Assembly (NCBI GenBank): GCA_018340375.1
Contig: JAFFJZ010000004.1
Coordinates: 21,612,001 to 21,676,000 of the forward strand
Direction of reading: 5' to 3'
DNA length: 64,000 nt
Origin: Gonatopus flavifemur
Taxonomy: Eukaryota > Arthropoda > Insecta > Hymenoptera > Dryinidae
Numbering within the stretch: the first letter of the stretch is position 1; the number at the start of each line of letters is the position of its first letter. The notes beneath the pieces were generated by a model. That model worked only from the letters and a program-made list of their open reading frames with translations. It was not told where the DNA came from and made no database searches. The translations under genes and the position numbers were made by a program. Positions 48,140 to 60,815 of this stretch are shown here, in pieces.

Positions 48140-49045
48140 ATAACTGAAAATTACACCATCACTTTGATACCATGCAATGGAAACCCATGTATGTATGGAA
48201 CAATGGTCCAATCATGGACCAAGCCTGGCACAAAACCTGCCCAGACTTGTCTTGAACAATTCAATAAACTTAGCTCAGGCTTGGGAATGATAAGATCAGG
48301 ACAAGCTTGGGCCAATGGTTCGTTCCAGCCTAGTCCAAATGATTCGCCAAGCATCAATCAATGCTCCTTTCATCACAGATATTGATGAGAAGAGTAATTT
48401 GATCCATATTTCAGCTTAAAGTTCTCCCTCAGGATACCGTACATAAATCATGTTGAAACGATAGATTAAATGTGCCAAGACTGCGACGAGCTTGGATTTT
48501 TCCCAGTCTTGGTAATCCCTGCATAGGAAAGACATCTTGAAATCCTGTAGAGAGTTCTTCAAGATCAGTTGATTTCCGTGTATGATCACATTTAAAAGTA
48601 GCCTATTACCATTGAGTGAAGTTTTATTCTTATTTAGATCAAATATATCTATCTCAGTGTGTGAACTTGGAGTGTGGGGCCAATCATGGGTAGGAGATTG
48701 GACTGGTCTTGGCCCGATAGTTATGCACAAGTCTTTATCCATTGTGAACTCGGAATTCGGTCACTAATTGAAAACACTGTGTCACTTATGTGGACAACAT
48801 CGGCTTAAATAATCATCTCAACGAAAGCTTGATTTTTACGCTTGTGCCAAGCTTGTACCAAGTGCAATGGCCATTCCAAAGATACAAAAAAATGCCCCAT
48901 GACTAACTATCCATTGGAAACAGCGGGACAATCATGGAACGATATTGGTCCAATTATTTTTAACGGAGGTTTGTTCCTCATACACGTGCCAATCCTGGGA
49001 CCAGCTTGGGTTTCTTTCCAGTCCTGTCAATAATTGCATGGGGAT
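48140..49045. repeat. CCAATCATGGACCAAGCCTGG word array
   Basis: The words TGGTCCAATCATGG, GACCAAGCTTGG, GGCACAAGCTTG and CCAGTCTTGG recur in both senses across about 900 bp. Base composition is richer in G and C than the neighbouring arrays. The open frames here are readings of the words. Confidence 0.6.
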
Positions 49046-49615
49046 GGAAATACCATTGGGATCGAAAATTACAGAGCAAGTATGAGCATATTTTAGAAAA
49101 CCAAGAGCATCATTGGAGCATAAATCACTGTATTTTGAAAGCATAAATCACCCTTCAAAAAAGCATGATGATCCCATCTCTATGCGTGAGAAAAGCTAAA
49201 GAAATTCGCAAGATCTGTTTGGAATACTATTTTTTTGTACAGAATAGAGTGTTTTCGAAAAACAAAATTGAAAATAGCAAAAAAAAACTTGTTATATGTA
49301 TGATCGGAGTTTTCAGTTAGAGACAATTTTGATAAAATTCTAATCTGCGCTGCATGCACGATAAAATTGGAATATCGGATTTGTCTTGCTTTACCGCTCA
49401 TTTTCTAAGCATTTTCGAGTTGATCTATGGTGTTCTCTCTTTTGGAATGTCGCTCGAAAATATACACTGACAGAAAAGTATTCCAGATTCATTTGAATCA
49501 AGTAAGGTTTGTCAACTATCAACAAATATTTTTTCACCCAAAGATGGTCTCTTTATAATCAATAAACCTTCCTTGTCACAAACAAACTCTTCTCTTGGAG
49601 TAAGACTTTTTTTCC
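49046..49615. other. AT-rich DNA without recognisable features
   Basis: No exon and no clear repeat; short CATAAATCAC direct repeats occur at 49120-49150. Confidence 0.4.
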
Positions 49616-49842
49616 TAATGAATTTCGTTGAAAAACTCTGAAAAAATTTTAAAAAATTTGCTTGTTAAACACGTTTTTCCATTGGAAAATTCTCCGAATA
49701 TCTATGAATATCTCTGAGAGACATTGAATTTATCTGGAAATCACTGAAACTCTCTGAAAAACTGTGAGCACCTCTGAAAAATTCTTCACTGGAAATCTCT
49801 GAAATTTTCAGAGATATTCAGTGAATGTTTTCCACCAGGACA
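49616..49842. repeat. CTCTGAAAATTC word array, second copy
   Basis: CTCTGAAA / ATATCTCTGA words end in TTCAGTGAATGTTTTCCACCAGG, nearly the same right terminus as the array at 2260-2515. Confidence 0.55.
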
Positions 49843-50021
49843 GGAATAATAAGATTTGTGAAATGGATTTTCACATGAAAATACGAAAGATTTTGGTTTC
49901 TGTTGAAAAAATAATGTTAAAGTCGAATTGTATAAAGCGTAAAGTAAAATTTGAATATTCACCCACGTCAAATTCGATACGCATCAAGGTTGAGCTTCGA
50001 GAGCCGCATCTTTACACGTCT

Positions 50022-51434
50022 CACAGTGGGGCCAAATGCCAAAAAGGTGGACAAAACTATAAGCAGTTCTCAAATTTGCTTGAAACTCAGTACTCAGAGG
50101 TCCTGGGGTCGTTGCAACGAACCGCTGTCAAAATTCCGAAATTCAGAATGGCGGATCCAATATGGCGGACAAAAATCCTAAAATTCAACTGATTCCCTTC
50201 AAACTCGGTATACAGGGCTTTTTGGGGTCGCTGATTACGAATCCGTTGTAAAAATTTCAAAATTTAGAATGGCGGATCCAGTATGGCGAACAAAAATCCT
50301 AAAATTTGACTGATATCCTTCAGAATCGGTATCCATGGGTTTTTGAGCTCACTGATTACGAATCCGTTGTCGAAATTTTCAAATTCAAACTGTCTGATGC
50401 TGTTTAGTGGATGTACACAAAATAGTAAATATATACAAATGTATACGAAGTCAAAAAATGAATGATTCTGTCTTGGAAATATGTTTATAAAATGATGTTC
50501 ATCACTGTTACTGTTGATTCAACAATGGGTTCGAGCGATTTGGAATGTTAATGTTGAATATGAATAAATGAGTATTTATATCCACAAACATTTCATGATT
50601 GTAGTTATTAATATTTCCATTCACATATTCTTAATCCATTTAATTTCGACAACGGATTCGTAATCAGCGACCCCAAAAAGCCCTGGGTACCGAGTTTGAA
50701 GGAAATCAGTTGAATTTTAGAATTTTTGTCCGCCATATTGGATCCGTTATTTTGAATTTGGAAATTTCGACAACGGATTCGTAATCGGCGACCCCAGAAA
50801 TGCCCGTGTACCGGGTTTCAAGTGAATTTAAGAACTTTTTATAATTCTATCCAATTTTCCATGAACGTCACTATGCGGTCTGAAAGACACTTCCTTCACA
50901 AAAACATGTCGGAATTCCTTAGGGGCAGATATGGGCAGCTGTTTTTTTTATTTTGTAGGTGAGACTCCCATCTACATCCTCCAATGAGTGAAATAGTGGT
51001 ATATTGCTGTATATCATAACTTTTTCTTCAGAAACCAAACAACTTCTTCAATTAAGAGGTATAAAAATCACATCCAATCATCGCTCTGCCGTTATTTGCT
51101 ACTCAATGAATTGTTATTCCACAAATTTTCAGTATATTTTATATACTTTCAGCTGTAGATTCCATTTTTGAAAAGTGTAATCGGATCATTTTTCGAGACA
51201 CAGCGTCCCTTTGAACATGGTCGTCATTTCACGATCTCTCAGTCACACGGATGATACCACAGGGAGGGGTACTTTTCAAGTGGTATACAAGGGTAGGGGA
51301 AGGAGATCAGACCTTTTCATTTATGAATTCGGATACTCAGGACATTACTTTAGTTACCCCAATGGTAAAATATCCCAAACTATAACTTCATTCTTGAGGT
51401 TTTGGCCAGCTTTTTGAGATTTGGCCCCACTGTG
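50022..51434. mobile_element. 1.4-kb foldback with CACAGTGGGGCCAAAT ends
   Basis: Left CACAGTGGGGCCAAATGCC and right (reversed) CACAGTGGGGCCAAATCTC. Inner arms at 50145-50395 and 50645-50830 carry inverted copies of a unit containing ATGGCGGATCCAATATGGCG and GACTCCGTTGT-like sequence, seen as ACGGATTCGTAATCAGCGA. This is the unit found in the centre of 34048-35113. No clear target duplication (CGTCT / CATCT at best). The upstream flank (49855-49935) resembles the outer arm of 25969-27487. Confidence 0.78.
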
Positions 51435-52689
51435 CATCTGGCGAGTAATACTATGACTCGCTTCATGCATGCGAATAACAATCACTATTTCTTTCGAGGA
51501 TGAATATTTGGAGATCAATTTTGAAGGTCTTTGGAGGATTAGAATTCAAAATTTGAAAAAGAAAATGCTTCAAAATCAAAGTTCTGCTATGAAAGGAAGA
51601 AGGCAACGTTGATGAGAGTGGAATAGCCACAATACTGGATCGGAACGGAAACTGTGAGGCAATTCACTGCTGTTTAACTGCTAATTTTCTAACAAATTGC
51701 GGATTTTTCCACTGTGAGACCCTAGTAGAAATTTGTCTGGGCGTCCCATTTATCATCCACGTACTAGATAGCACCCACGTGGGAGCAACTGGATAACACA
51801 TTTCAGCCAGTTTGACTTTAGTGCCCAAACAGGTAGTTGATTTATGTAGATTTTTCATGCGTCAACTGATCGTAGAGTAACATTGATAGTTCATCAACAC
51901 GGTCACAGGAATGAAAGGGAGCCCCAACGTTTCAATTTGTCACTCGGGATTATTTTACGGGAATAAATTCAAAAGCAACGTTCTTGACTGGTGATTGCAT
52001 GTCAAAATACATTGTTACCTTATTCATAGGTGTGATTTTACTGAAAACACATGATTTCCCTTTTCTAATTACCAATTTGAACAACGTTCTAGCAATTCCA
52101 TAAGGACATCTTGATGAGCACAGGCTAGAAAGTGCGTTACAAAACTAGCTAGAAACCAACCTAACATCTGAGAAAACTAGCTGGGACCCATCCAATTTTT
52201 AATCATAATTTGTACTAGGGGAGTTCCCAGAAAACTGTAGCAGTTCTAACTCCAAGTTAAGCTGCAACCGCCACAGGGGAATCAAAAGTGCTATCCTAAA
52301 ACTCTCAACGAGAGAATTCATTCGCCATCACATTGAACATTCTTCTGTTCTATGAATCTTTGAAGAAATTGTGGTGGATCTAAGTTCAAGACTACCCCAA
52401 ATCGCGATGAGAACCGCAAATCGCAAGCAGTTAATATTTTGATAGTAGCTGATATTTTCGTTGAGAGCCGTTAAAGTACACATCTCATACTCTCGTGGTA
52501 GTACCAGGTAGCTTTGCAGTCAAAACCACCTGAATTTTCCCAGAAAATTGTACAGCGGGAAAATGCGGAATGTGATAGAACATTGGCCGTCGAAAAGCAG
52601 CTAATTCTTATATAAAGGGTTCCCTGGGAATAGACTTCAGAATCCTTTATCCTATCTTTCACACATAAAATTTGGTTCTAATCCAGAAA
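51435..52689. other. Intergenic or intronic DNA without recognisable features
   Basis: Weak ACTAGCTGGG / AAACTAGCTAG words at 52145-52190; no supported exon. Confidence 0.35.
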
Positions 52690-53300
52690 CTCGTAGAGCA
52701 AGAAGATTCGCTGTGACAGCGAAATCCGATTTTGCTGGGTACCTTTTGCTGAAGTAGCAAATTTTTTGCTACACTGTAAATAACTTCTATTGGAAAATTC
52801 CTATATATTAGTGTGAAGTAATTAACACATACATGCGTTAGGAATTTTCCGGAAATTTACTGTTGAATGTCGGGAAAAATCCCATAGAGTTTGGAATTTT
52901 CAGATAAATTTATTGGACATTGTATATAAATGTACCGGAAATTGATTTCCCAATCAGTGATCGGAATTTTTAGGTTGATATACACAGAAGTATTCCGATC
53001 ACCTTTCACAGTATACGACAGTAATTCATTTGCTATCACAGCGATCTTATTAGTTATGACAACGACTTTTTAGCTGAGGCAGCAAGAAATGTTGACTCCT
53101 CCAAAAACAATTGTTTGCTATTCTATATATAATACTGAACTTTGCTGAAGTAACCAACAAATTTTTTGCTACCACAACTGAACTATCGCTGTCGTAGCTG
53201 ACAAGATTGCTGTGATAACAAGTAGTTTGCCGTCACAGCAAAAAATGTGCTACTCCAGCAAAAATGACCCAGCAAATTTCCTCTTTCTCCGTGAGTCGAG
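52690..53300. repeat. GCTGTGACAGCGAAAT words ending TTTCTCCGTGAG, with a CACTGTAAATA insertion
   Basis: Words such as TCGCTGTGACAGCGAAAT, GCTGAAGTAGCAAATTTTTTG and GCTGTGATAACAAG recur, ending CTCTTTCTCCGTGAG. At 52774-52990 lies a piece beginning CACTGTAAATAACTTCTATT that matches the left part of 56511-57752. Related pieces occur at 41215-41530, 43015-43120, 56005-56060 and 63820-63870. Confidence 0.5.
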
Positions 53301-54530
53301 TACAGCATACACCGCAGATGACGAATAGTTGAAAAGCAGCTAATTGTTACATGAACAGTTTCCTAAAAACTAACTTCAAAGTGGTCCATCCTATGTTGCA
53401 CAAATAAAATTCGACACTCATCCGAAAATCCGTGGAGCAAAAAAATTGTGCATACCGTAGATCACGGAGGATTAAATAATATCTAATTCTCCCATTGGGA
53501 GGTTTCAAATCCCTGGTGAAAATGGATACTAAAATGGAACGAAAAGGAAAAGTACTCTAAAGAATAATTGTGAAATTTTCCCCCAAAAAATGGTTGCAGC
53601 AACATTCCTCCATAGATGGGGAATTTTTCACTGTAATTTGATGCATTTGTAGAGAATGCAACACCCAAAAAATCAAATAGTTCCTCGAAGTGATGGAAAA
53701 ATCCCTCATCTTTGATGGAAAAACAATTCGTCCACGATGAAAGAACAAAATCCACCAACAGTGCGAAGGAAAACTCCCTACATTTTTCACAATGTATGGT
53801 TAAGCGTGACGGAAATGTTAATGAGAAGTTAACAAAGAGTAAATAAAATTGATTCGAAGAGTATTCGAAGCGAAGTATGAAACAAAGAAAGCGTATAAAA
53901 ACCTCATGAAGAGTGTAAACGATATAAGACGTTAAAAATGGTGACCACTTGATGAGATTCGAACCCATGAATTTCACCATTGAACCATGAATTGAACCAT
54001 GGAATGCTGCGATTCCTGACAATTTAAAAACGATAATCCAAGTCTGTATGAAATGATTCGCATTATGCATCGTGAAAAGTGACAATGGTCTTCCCAAAAT
54101 ATTATTGAGAGTTTATAAAGCGTGTAGGGAACGTATAATTTCAATATTAGAAGATTTCATATTTCTTCCCACGCAGCGCCACAGTCTCAGAAAAATTCAT
54201 AAAGAATTCTTATTGAACTGATTGTGTTCTTTATGAATTCTTCTGGGACTGTGGTACTGTGTAGGCTGTGAGCTTCCAGTGCACTTACAACGAGCACATA
54301 TTCCCACCAGGGAGACGGAAGCTCGTCTCATTCTCTTATGACGGCTCCAGCTCACCTTGAAGATGTGTTAGGAAATCAGCAGTTGAATAGCATCCAATTT
54401 CTCCATAGTTTCCGTGGTGGCCGTTCCAGCCTTATGAAAGATATATAAAGCCTGTGGATCGCAGATGGACGATCTCGGTGACCCCCGATATTCAAATAGC
54501 GAGATTCAGATAGCAGTTGGCGGTATTTCG
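53301..54530. other. AT-rich DNA with a 204-residue minus-strand open frame
   Basis: The frame at 54097-53483 is the second longest in the window but is Phe/Ser-rich, without domain, splice context or codon bias. Within it, 53935-53975 carries a tRNA B-box-like GGGTTCGAATCTC on the minus strand followed by a T run, perhaps a decayed tRNA fragment. A partial inverted pair (AAAAATTCATAAAGAATTCT / AAGAATTC) lies at 54190-54245. Confidence 0.35.
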
Positions 54531-54531
54531 A

Positions 54532-54709
54532 CTACACAGTAAAAAGTAAAACTTAAATTAATCCCGCATATCAGCTTAAAAAGGCAGCCAAAAGTGGCGC
54601 CTATTCGAACTGAAAGTAAGCAATGAAAAAGACTGAATTTCAGTCAGTTCCATCTTACTTTGGAAATCAAGATAGAATTCTAGTGGAAGTTTTACTTTTT
54701 ACTGTGTAG
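54532..54709. mobile_element. 178-bp MITE with CTACACAGTAAAAAGTAAAA ends
   Basis: Left CACAGTAAAAAGTAAAACTT and right AAGTTTTACTTTTTACTGTG are perfect inverted termini; TA is present on both flanks. Internal CCCGCATATCAGC resembles a diverged neighbour at 54770-54950. Related termini occur at 60900-60931 and 63883-63905. Confidence 0.78.
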
Positions 54710-55829
54710 TTCCAATAGATAAAAATCGAAAAAAATTATTGTTAGCAATCTTCTAATCCTGGTTACCTGGTTAAGTGAAAAGTAACATTTATATTCATCC
54801 TAAATATCAGCTTGTTTCAAGATGCAGCCAAATCTAGCCCTCATTCAAAGTGAACACCAAAAACAAATGCTGACACAATGGAAAAGACTGAATTTGGGTC
54901 AAATTTTTAAGTAAGATCCAACCACATTCGTCGGACTTTTTACAGCGAAGCAACTAGATTTCGAATTCTTATAATGGGTGTTTTTCCGATCTGGTTTTCA
55001 TTGACTGTAATTCCGTGGTTTGGAGTGTGCATATTTTTGACAATCAAACTCCAATCTATATTTGGGCAACATTGATGCTTTTTTACCCATTCGTCGGAGA
55101 CAAATTCTTGGATGATTGGATTTGACAAAATCCGACCAGCGCCCAGAAATACTATTTGTTTTCTTTGTCCATCAGGAAAGTGAATATTTGTATAATCTCA
55201 GAAGATTAGTAAAAAACTCATCCTGGTTGAAAAATCTCACTCATTCTCATTTAATGTACAAAATTCCAATTCGTAAGGATAATAATCAATTACTATTGAA
55301 ATTTCGAACATGTAATAAGAATGATGGGATCTTCAATCAGGGACGGCAATGAAAGGATATTCCGCGACATAGGAAGTCAAGCGTATCACAACGTGTGTGA
55401 TTTTTACCGAACACTCATATAGCTTAAAAATTTGTCTCCGCGTGTATAAAATACTCATTCGAATACAAAAGACTCTCCAGGTGAAAATGCAGCGCACCGC
55501 AGGATCTCGAAAGTTGCTCGGCGTGGACCACAAAAAGCTGCTGTACAACTTGAAATTTCAACCCAATCTATCAGCCTATTTTCACTTTGTTAGGGAAACA
55601 CATTTGAGTGAGAAAAAAGTCCGCCGCACTCTCCAGAGAATGGATTTATTGTACTTGGATATTTTGCTGGTCCATAATATTTTAGTATATCATTCTTGAG
55701 GTATTTTAGCAAGAAAGTTGATCCTTTGAAAATCCTGCAATCATCCAACTCCTTGAATGAAACAGGCGAAATGTGACTATTGAATTGGCACGACATATTC
55801 ATACAAAAAATTCGTGTAATTAATCGAGA
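54710..55829. other. Diverged MITE neighbour and unremarkable DNA
   Basis: The part at 54770-54950 is a decayed relative of the preceding MITE. A GC-richer patch at 55485-55555 has an open frame (MQRTAGSRKLLGVDHKKLLY) with no fitting splice signals; coding status is unproven. Confidence 0.35.
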
Positions 55830-56000
55830 ATTAAGATAAAGTCCCAGCTGAAGATTCCCGCAAGGATGGGATTCCCAAATTCCCACCACTCTGGGCCCCG
55901 CTCAGGTCCTTTCAGACTCTCGCTTGGGACCACTTGGATTCCCGTTCAGTAAAAAGCTGAGGGGTCCCAGGTGGGATCCTGAAACGTAAACCCGACCATA
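55830..56000. repeat. Copy of the GGTCCCAGGTGGGATCC dispersed repeat
   Basis: TTGGGACCACTTGGATTCCC and GGGGTCCCAGGTGGGATCC match the vocabulary at 190-310 near the window start. Degenerate GCCTTGCTAGGCCTTG words follow at 56338-56400. Confidence 0.55.
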
Positions 56001-56510
56001 TACTGAGAAAAATCACATAGTTGCTGTAACTAGATGCTCGCCACAGCAGCAAAATAATGTATTCATGTATCAGACAGCTGAACTGTTATTCAAATCAACG
56101 CATTTTGTTCAGTTAATTGAATTTAGTAGGAATCAGTAAAACTTGTACTTCTCACAAATAAATATTTTCACGTTGTGACAACCAAATATTCCCATCCCAT
56201 CAAAATTTTATTTCAACTGAATTATTGATGAAATATGATTGTACTGACATATTGTTGGTTATTGAAAATCAAATATCTACTAGAAATATCTAAACAACTT
56301 TACTAGAAATGACTCCAGTAATTTTCTGGGTCATTACAAGGCCTTGCTAGGCCTTGAAAGTCCCTCACAAGGGCATCGTAAGATCTTGCAAGGCCTAGAG
56401 AATAACTAGAGGAATTTCTACTAAGAATATTTTAGTCAGAAGGGATTCTGAAAAACTGTTTGCGTTTCCACTTGCTCCATATTTTAGCCCAATTTCACTG
56501 CACTGTAAAA

Positions 56511-57752
56511 AATTTTTGTATGCAATTTAATAGAAAAGTATGTGAAGCAATCAACACATACATTTGGTTGTGAATTTTCAAAGAAACAATTCATTAAAAT
56601 TCAAGAAGAGGTTTTGAAAATGTGTGAATCATTTCATGTTAGTATGAAATTTCAAAACGATTGTTGAATTTTCAATGAAATCCTTTTGAAAATTAATTAT
56701 GAATAGGTATCAAAATTTCAAATGATTATCGTAAATTTTATAACCTATTAATTGAACTTTCATATACTGGGAAGTATGAAAAATTCAAGTACTAATTTTC
56801 ATATTCAGTATTGATTTTTTGACTATCGTATTTTCAATACAATTCGCATATCTGTATTATAGATATGTAAGATTATTTCTAAATTAAGGAATAAAATTCC
56901 AGAATTCTGGGATTGTGAAATCTCGATTCAAGCTTCCTTCATATTATTGTACATCTTTCTTATATATATTTATATATTTTTATGTAAGAAAGATACAAAG
57001 ATCATATTGAAAACATTGTAGTTCAAAAGTTAATATTGAAGATGAAATTCAGTTTATTGTTCTCATGTGGATATACATCAATATATCAATTCAAAACTTT
57101 GTAATTGAATTCTGAAAAATATTTAGCATCTCAGTGAACTCGATTATCATCAAAACAGATGATTTTCAATGAACAAATTATCACCACGTGATTTATCAAT
57201 TTTGCCGAAGAAAGTTTTATCATTTTGCAGGTACGATTATAAAGCGTGGATCCGCAGAAGACATGCGCAGTGACTTCGGCGCACAGTGAATTCATAAACT
57301 TGTGTATTATTTTTCAACAAAACTATTGAAATTTCATAAATAAAATTGTGAATATTCAAAATGTGATTGAAGTTTCATAAATTAAATTTTGAATATCCAA
57401 AATGTGTTTGAAATTTCACAGAAATTATTTGAATTTTTCACATTTATTTAGAATTTTCATATGGTTGTTATTGAAATTTCATACTACACTGCAAAATTCA
57501 ACCATGTAAAAGGAAATTCAAATTGTAGAACTGAATCTCACAAAGCATGTTGGAATTTCAATTTTGATAAAGAATTTTAATGAAAAATATGTTGAATTTT
57601 AATAATACTGATCAAAATTCAAATACGTTCATGAACATTAAAATAGTAACATGAAATATTAGTGCTATTTTATATTAAATACGATTCAACTTGCATTTAT
57701 TTGGAATTTCATAACCAATTTTATATTAGAATTCAAACCTTTTTTTACAGTG
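56511..57752. repeat. 1.24-kb GAAATTTCATA array framed by CACTGTAAAAAA termini
   Basis: Left end CACTGTAAAAAATTTTTG and right end CTTTTTTTACAGTG are inverted. The interior repeats GAAATTTCATAA, AAAATTCAAAT and TTGAATTTTCA words. A related left end occurs at 52774 and 57484. Confidence 0.6.
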
Positions 57753-58179
57753 TACATAAAAAAGATTTTTTTCACGAAGATTCTTCAGACAAAACGATCA
57801 CAAAGATCGATAAACCAATGAAATTGAAAAGTCCTGCTATGGAGTAATCTATTCTTCCAAAAATAAAATCCAAAATTCTGTATCGCCGTTGCACGCGGTT
57901 GCAGGCGTGTCGTTGAAAAGTGGACATGGGTGGAAATGCCGATGAAACAATTGAAAATGATAAACTGGTAGTCAGCGCATGCGTAATCAGATTCTATTTG
58001 CTAAAAAAACTCATTTGAATAAATATTTTAAGTTGCTTTTTGCTGACGCAAACAAATTTTTATTTGTGTCAAATAACGATTTATTCAAACGAACTAAAAG
58101 ATTACCAACCCAAGTATTCTTGCTCACGCAACTAAACGATTTCTATCAGTGTAGGGTGAATCTTAATGATCCCAGGCGG

Positions 58180-58310
58180 TGATGCACATTATCTCACGAT
58201 ATCGATGTTTTTCATAGAAACATTGTCGAGTTCATATTGAATTTGATAAAAAGATTGATAACAATTATATACAAATTCTTTCCAAACATCGATCTCTTGA
58301 AATATCGTGC
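58180..58310. mobile_element. About 130-bp MITE of the GATATTTCACGATATCGATG family
   Basis: Left TGCACATTATCTCACGATAT pairs with right CTCTTGAAATATCGTG. The flanks CAGGCGGT and CAGGCGGA agree at 7 of 8 bases, a likely 8-bp target duplication. Same family as 13831-13931 and 23464-23566. Confidence 0.65.
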
Positions 58311-58494
58311 AGGCGGAATCTGAATCCACATGCGAATTTGGGAATCCTGTCCATCCAGGATGTTCATCTGAGGTGCTGAAAAAAGAATGGTCCGATCCGC
58401 CTTACAGTTTTGGAAAGTTTCATAGGAGTCCCCGTGTCCTAGAACGAAGTTCTCAGGCTCTCTAAATTTCTTGGAGTGAAAATCCACTCCTAAA

Positions 58495-58803
58495 GAGTGA
58501 AAATACTGCAAGTCCAACAAGAGTGAGTTTTCACTCTCTTGGAGTGAGGATTTTACTCTTTAAGGGGATACGAGCGGCTGGGCTTTTCTGAATTTTTTCG
58601 AGACAAAGTACGTGAAAATGCGTGCATCGATTCGAAATATCTCTCTGTACAGCATTTCTTGAGATGCTAAAGAAACGCTGTACAGAGAGATATTTTGAAT
58701 CGATGCACGCATTTTCACGTACTTTGTCTCGAAAGAATTGGACCGCTCGTATCCCCTTAAGAATGGAATTTCACTCTTCCTGGATTTGCAGTATTTTCAC
58801 TTT
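58495..58803. mobile_element. Nested foldback: 201-bp near-perfect palindrome inside a diverged one
   Basis: Inner element 58560-58760: TTAAGGGGATACGAGCGG and its reverse complement at the ends, with arms of about 95 bp almost identical through GTACGTGAAAATGCGTGCAT and around a GAGATGCTAAAG loop. Outer arms (58497-58530 and 58770-58802, GTGAAAATACTGCAAGTCC / reversed) are more diverged. The inner arms look young. Confidence 0.85.
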
Positions 58804-59337
58804 GAGGAATTCAGAGAAGGGAAATTCGTGTGACTGATCGTGGAACTGTCTCACTGGATCCAAAACTCACAATACAAGAGTGAGAACTCTCAATGGAGAC
58901 GAGTTTCCAAAAGTTTGGCCTTCGATTCCTTATCGTAGTTTTGAAAAGACCCTTCTGAGTTCTCGAATCTCACCACAGGCACAACAACGATGAGGGATTC
59001 AGGGGTGCCAGAGCATCCACTCAATCATGATCAGCACCTCATCAATTGTGATGCCCGCGTGGAAAAATTTTCAAAATTATTTATAATTCAATACAGTTCG
59101 TATATAATTCTATATGAATTATGTATAATTCTGAAAATTCAGGTAGTCATCCCAAACCGTAGCAAGCAAATTCATTTGAGTCAATTGTTTTGGAACTGAT
59201 ACACGAAGAGGAAAGAATGGTAATATTACCATGCTCGCATAGTATTCGGTCTTATTTTATATAAAATCGTGATTGTTACTGTATGAGAATAGAATCCTTT
59301 TTACCATTTCTCCGGTAATAATTACTATGCTACGTAG

Positions 59338-60500
59338 GGGAGAGTGGCCTAACTCGGACCCCCTTCTCTTTTTATTGCATTAAACTCTCCATCGTTGATC
59401 AATCGGCTTGTATTATACGCCGTTGGTAAGATTTTTTAGTTCCTCAAATTTGTCCAAAAAACTTTTCACATATCTCTCATCGTTTCTGAGTTGTGGCTGG
59501 AAATAAAAAACGGTGATAAATCGTCTGAATAGAAACAATGTTTCCAACTCGGACCGCCCATTTTCTGAGCTTTTTGTTGCAAATTTCGAACTTTTGAAAG
59601 TATGCGTGTGGTTTTTTTTTAATAATCCATAGACAGCAGTGATTCGTGATGAAAAAAAATCAAGTTTTATTGCACATGTTGGTCACAATTCTCACTAAGA
59701 AAAATGGACTGCCGTTGATGCACGACGCTTCTATGTAAAAACAAATTTATTGTTAATTATAAAAGTGACGATCGCTTAAACATTCCAATTATTGATTCAC
59801 ACTACAGATGGCATTAGCATATAGTGATAAAGTCGGTAAGGCTGATACTGTCGTGTTTGACTCAGGGATTCTAGCGTCGATAACTCATATCATTGGTTAA
59901 AAAGCCACGTAATCGTGAAATAGATAGAGAGGGTTCATACTGATGCTCATATCGTCTCAATCCTGTTGAAAATGTCGAAAAAATTCATAAAGAAACTGGG
60001 ATAAAAATCGCCTCGAAATGGACAAAACAGTCGGGTCTTTCCGTTTTGTGGCGGTTTTCGTCCTACTTTTTTCCGAATTTTTCCAAAATTTCCAACTGAG
60101 AAGGTGAATTTCACTGGATAGTCTAAACTTTTAGAGCATTCTCGACTATTGATGCTCTTACCTGAACACACACGGAAAAAGAAGTATGGCTATTATAACG
60201 ATCTGAAGTATGATTAAGAAGAGATAGCTGTAGTGACAATACTGTATCGCTATGATGACGATACAGATGGCTGTGCTGGCGATCTATATCGTTCCTCGGA
60301 TGATTTGTATGATCATAGCAACGATACTGATACCACTAAACTTTGGATAGTCATCGCAGCTATCAATTATCGTTATGACAGCGATTTTTTTTTCTCCGTG
60401 CATTTGCGTTTTGATATGATGAAAAATGCGAAAAAATTTGGGGTTCGAGTTGGAACCACTGTTGGCGGCCCGAGTTGGAACAGAGGTTCTCTTCGAATTT
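59338..60500. repeat. Element or element pair with GAGTGGCCTAACTCGGACC ends, containing a CACGGAAAAA piece
   Basis: The left end GGGGAGAGTGGCCTAACTCG and the interior TTTCCAACTCGGACCGCC are answered near 60440-60485 by inverted GGCGGCCCGAGTTGGAAC. Inside, 60172-60402 begins CACACGGAAAAAGAAG and ends TTTTTTTTCTCCGTG and carries TAGCTGTGGTG / CTATGATGACGATA words, as in the CACGGAG family. Confidence 0.5.
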
Positions 60501-60815
60501 TGCATCAAATATCACTAAACTGACGAAATGAATCACTGAAATGAATATATCCCAAAAAGGAGTGATGAATACTGATCTGAAAACATTCAACACTAAACCT
60601 GAAATAATTTGATCGAAATTGAATTGAAACTGTAATTAATTATATGCATATATTTGTATATGTGTATGTATAACCAATTGTAATACTGAAAATGAAAGAA
60701 TTCTCATCTTATTTTCAGATATTTTTGACTGAATTATCCACCAAACTCTACCTGACTGACTGTAAGATATGCATTGCTGATAATCAGCACATTGCCCGAT
60801 TTAATTCAATTTAAT

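Noticed and set aside
53483..54097. 204-residue minus-strand open frame
   Set aside because: Phe- and Ser-rich by T-run bias, no domain, no splice or start context, and it spans a tRNA-like fragment.
60172..60402. Idea that ACGATAC-type words here form a recombination site
   Set aside because: They match the interior of the CACGGAG repeat family found elsewhere, so they are better explained as element sequence.
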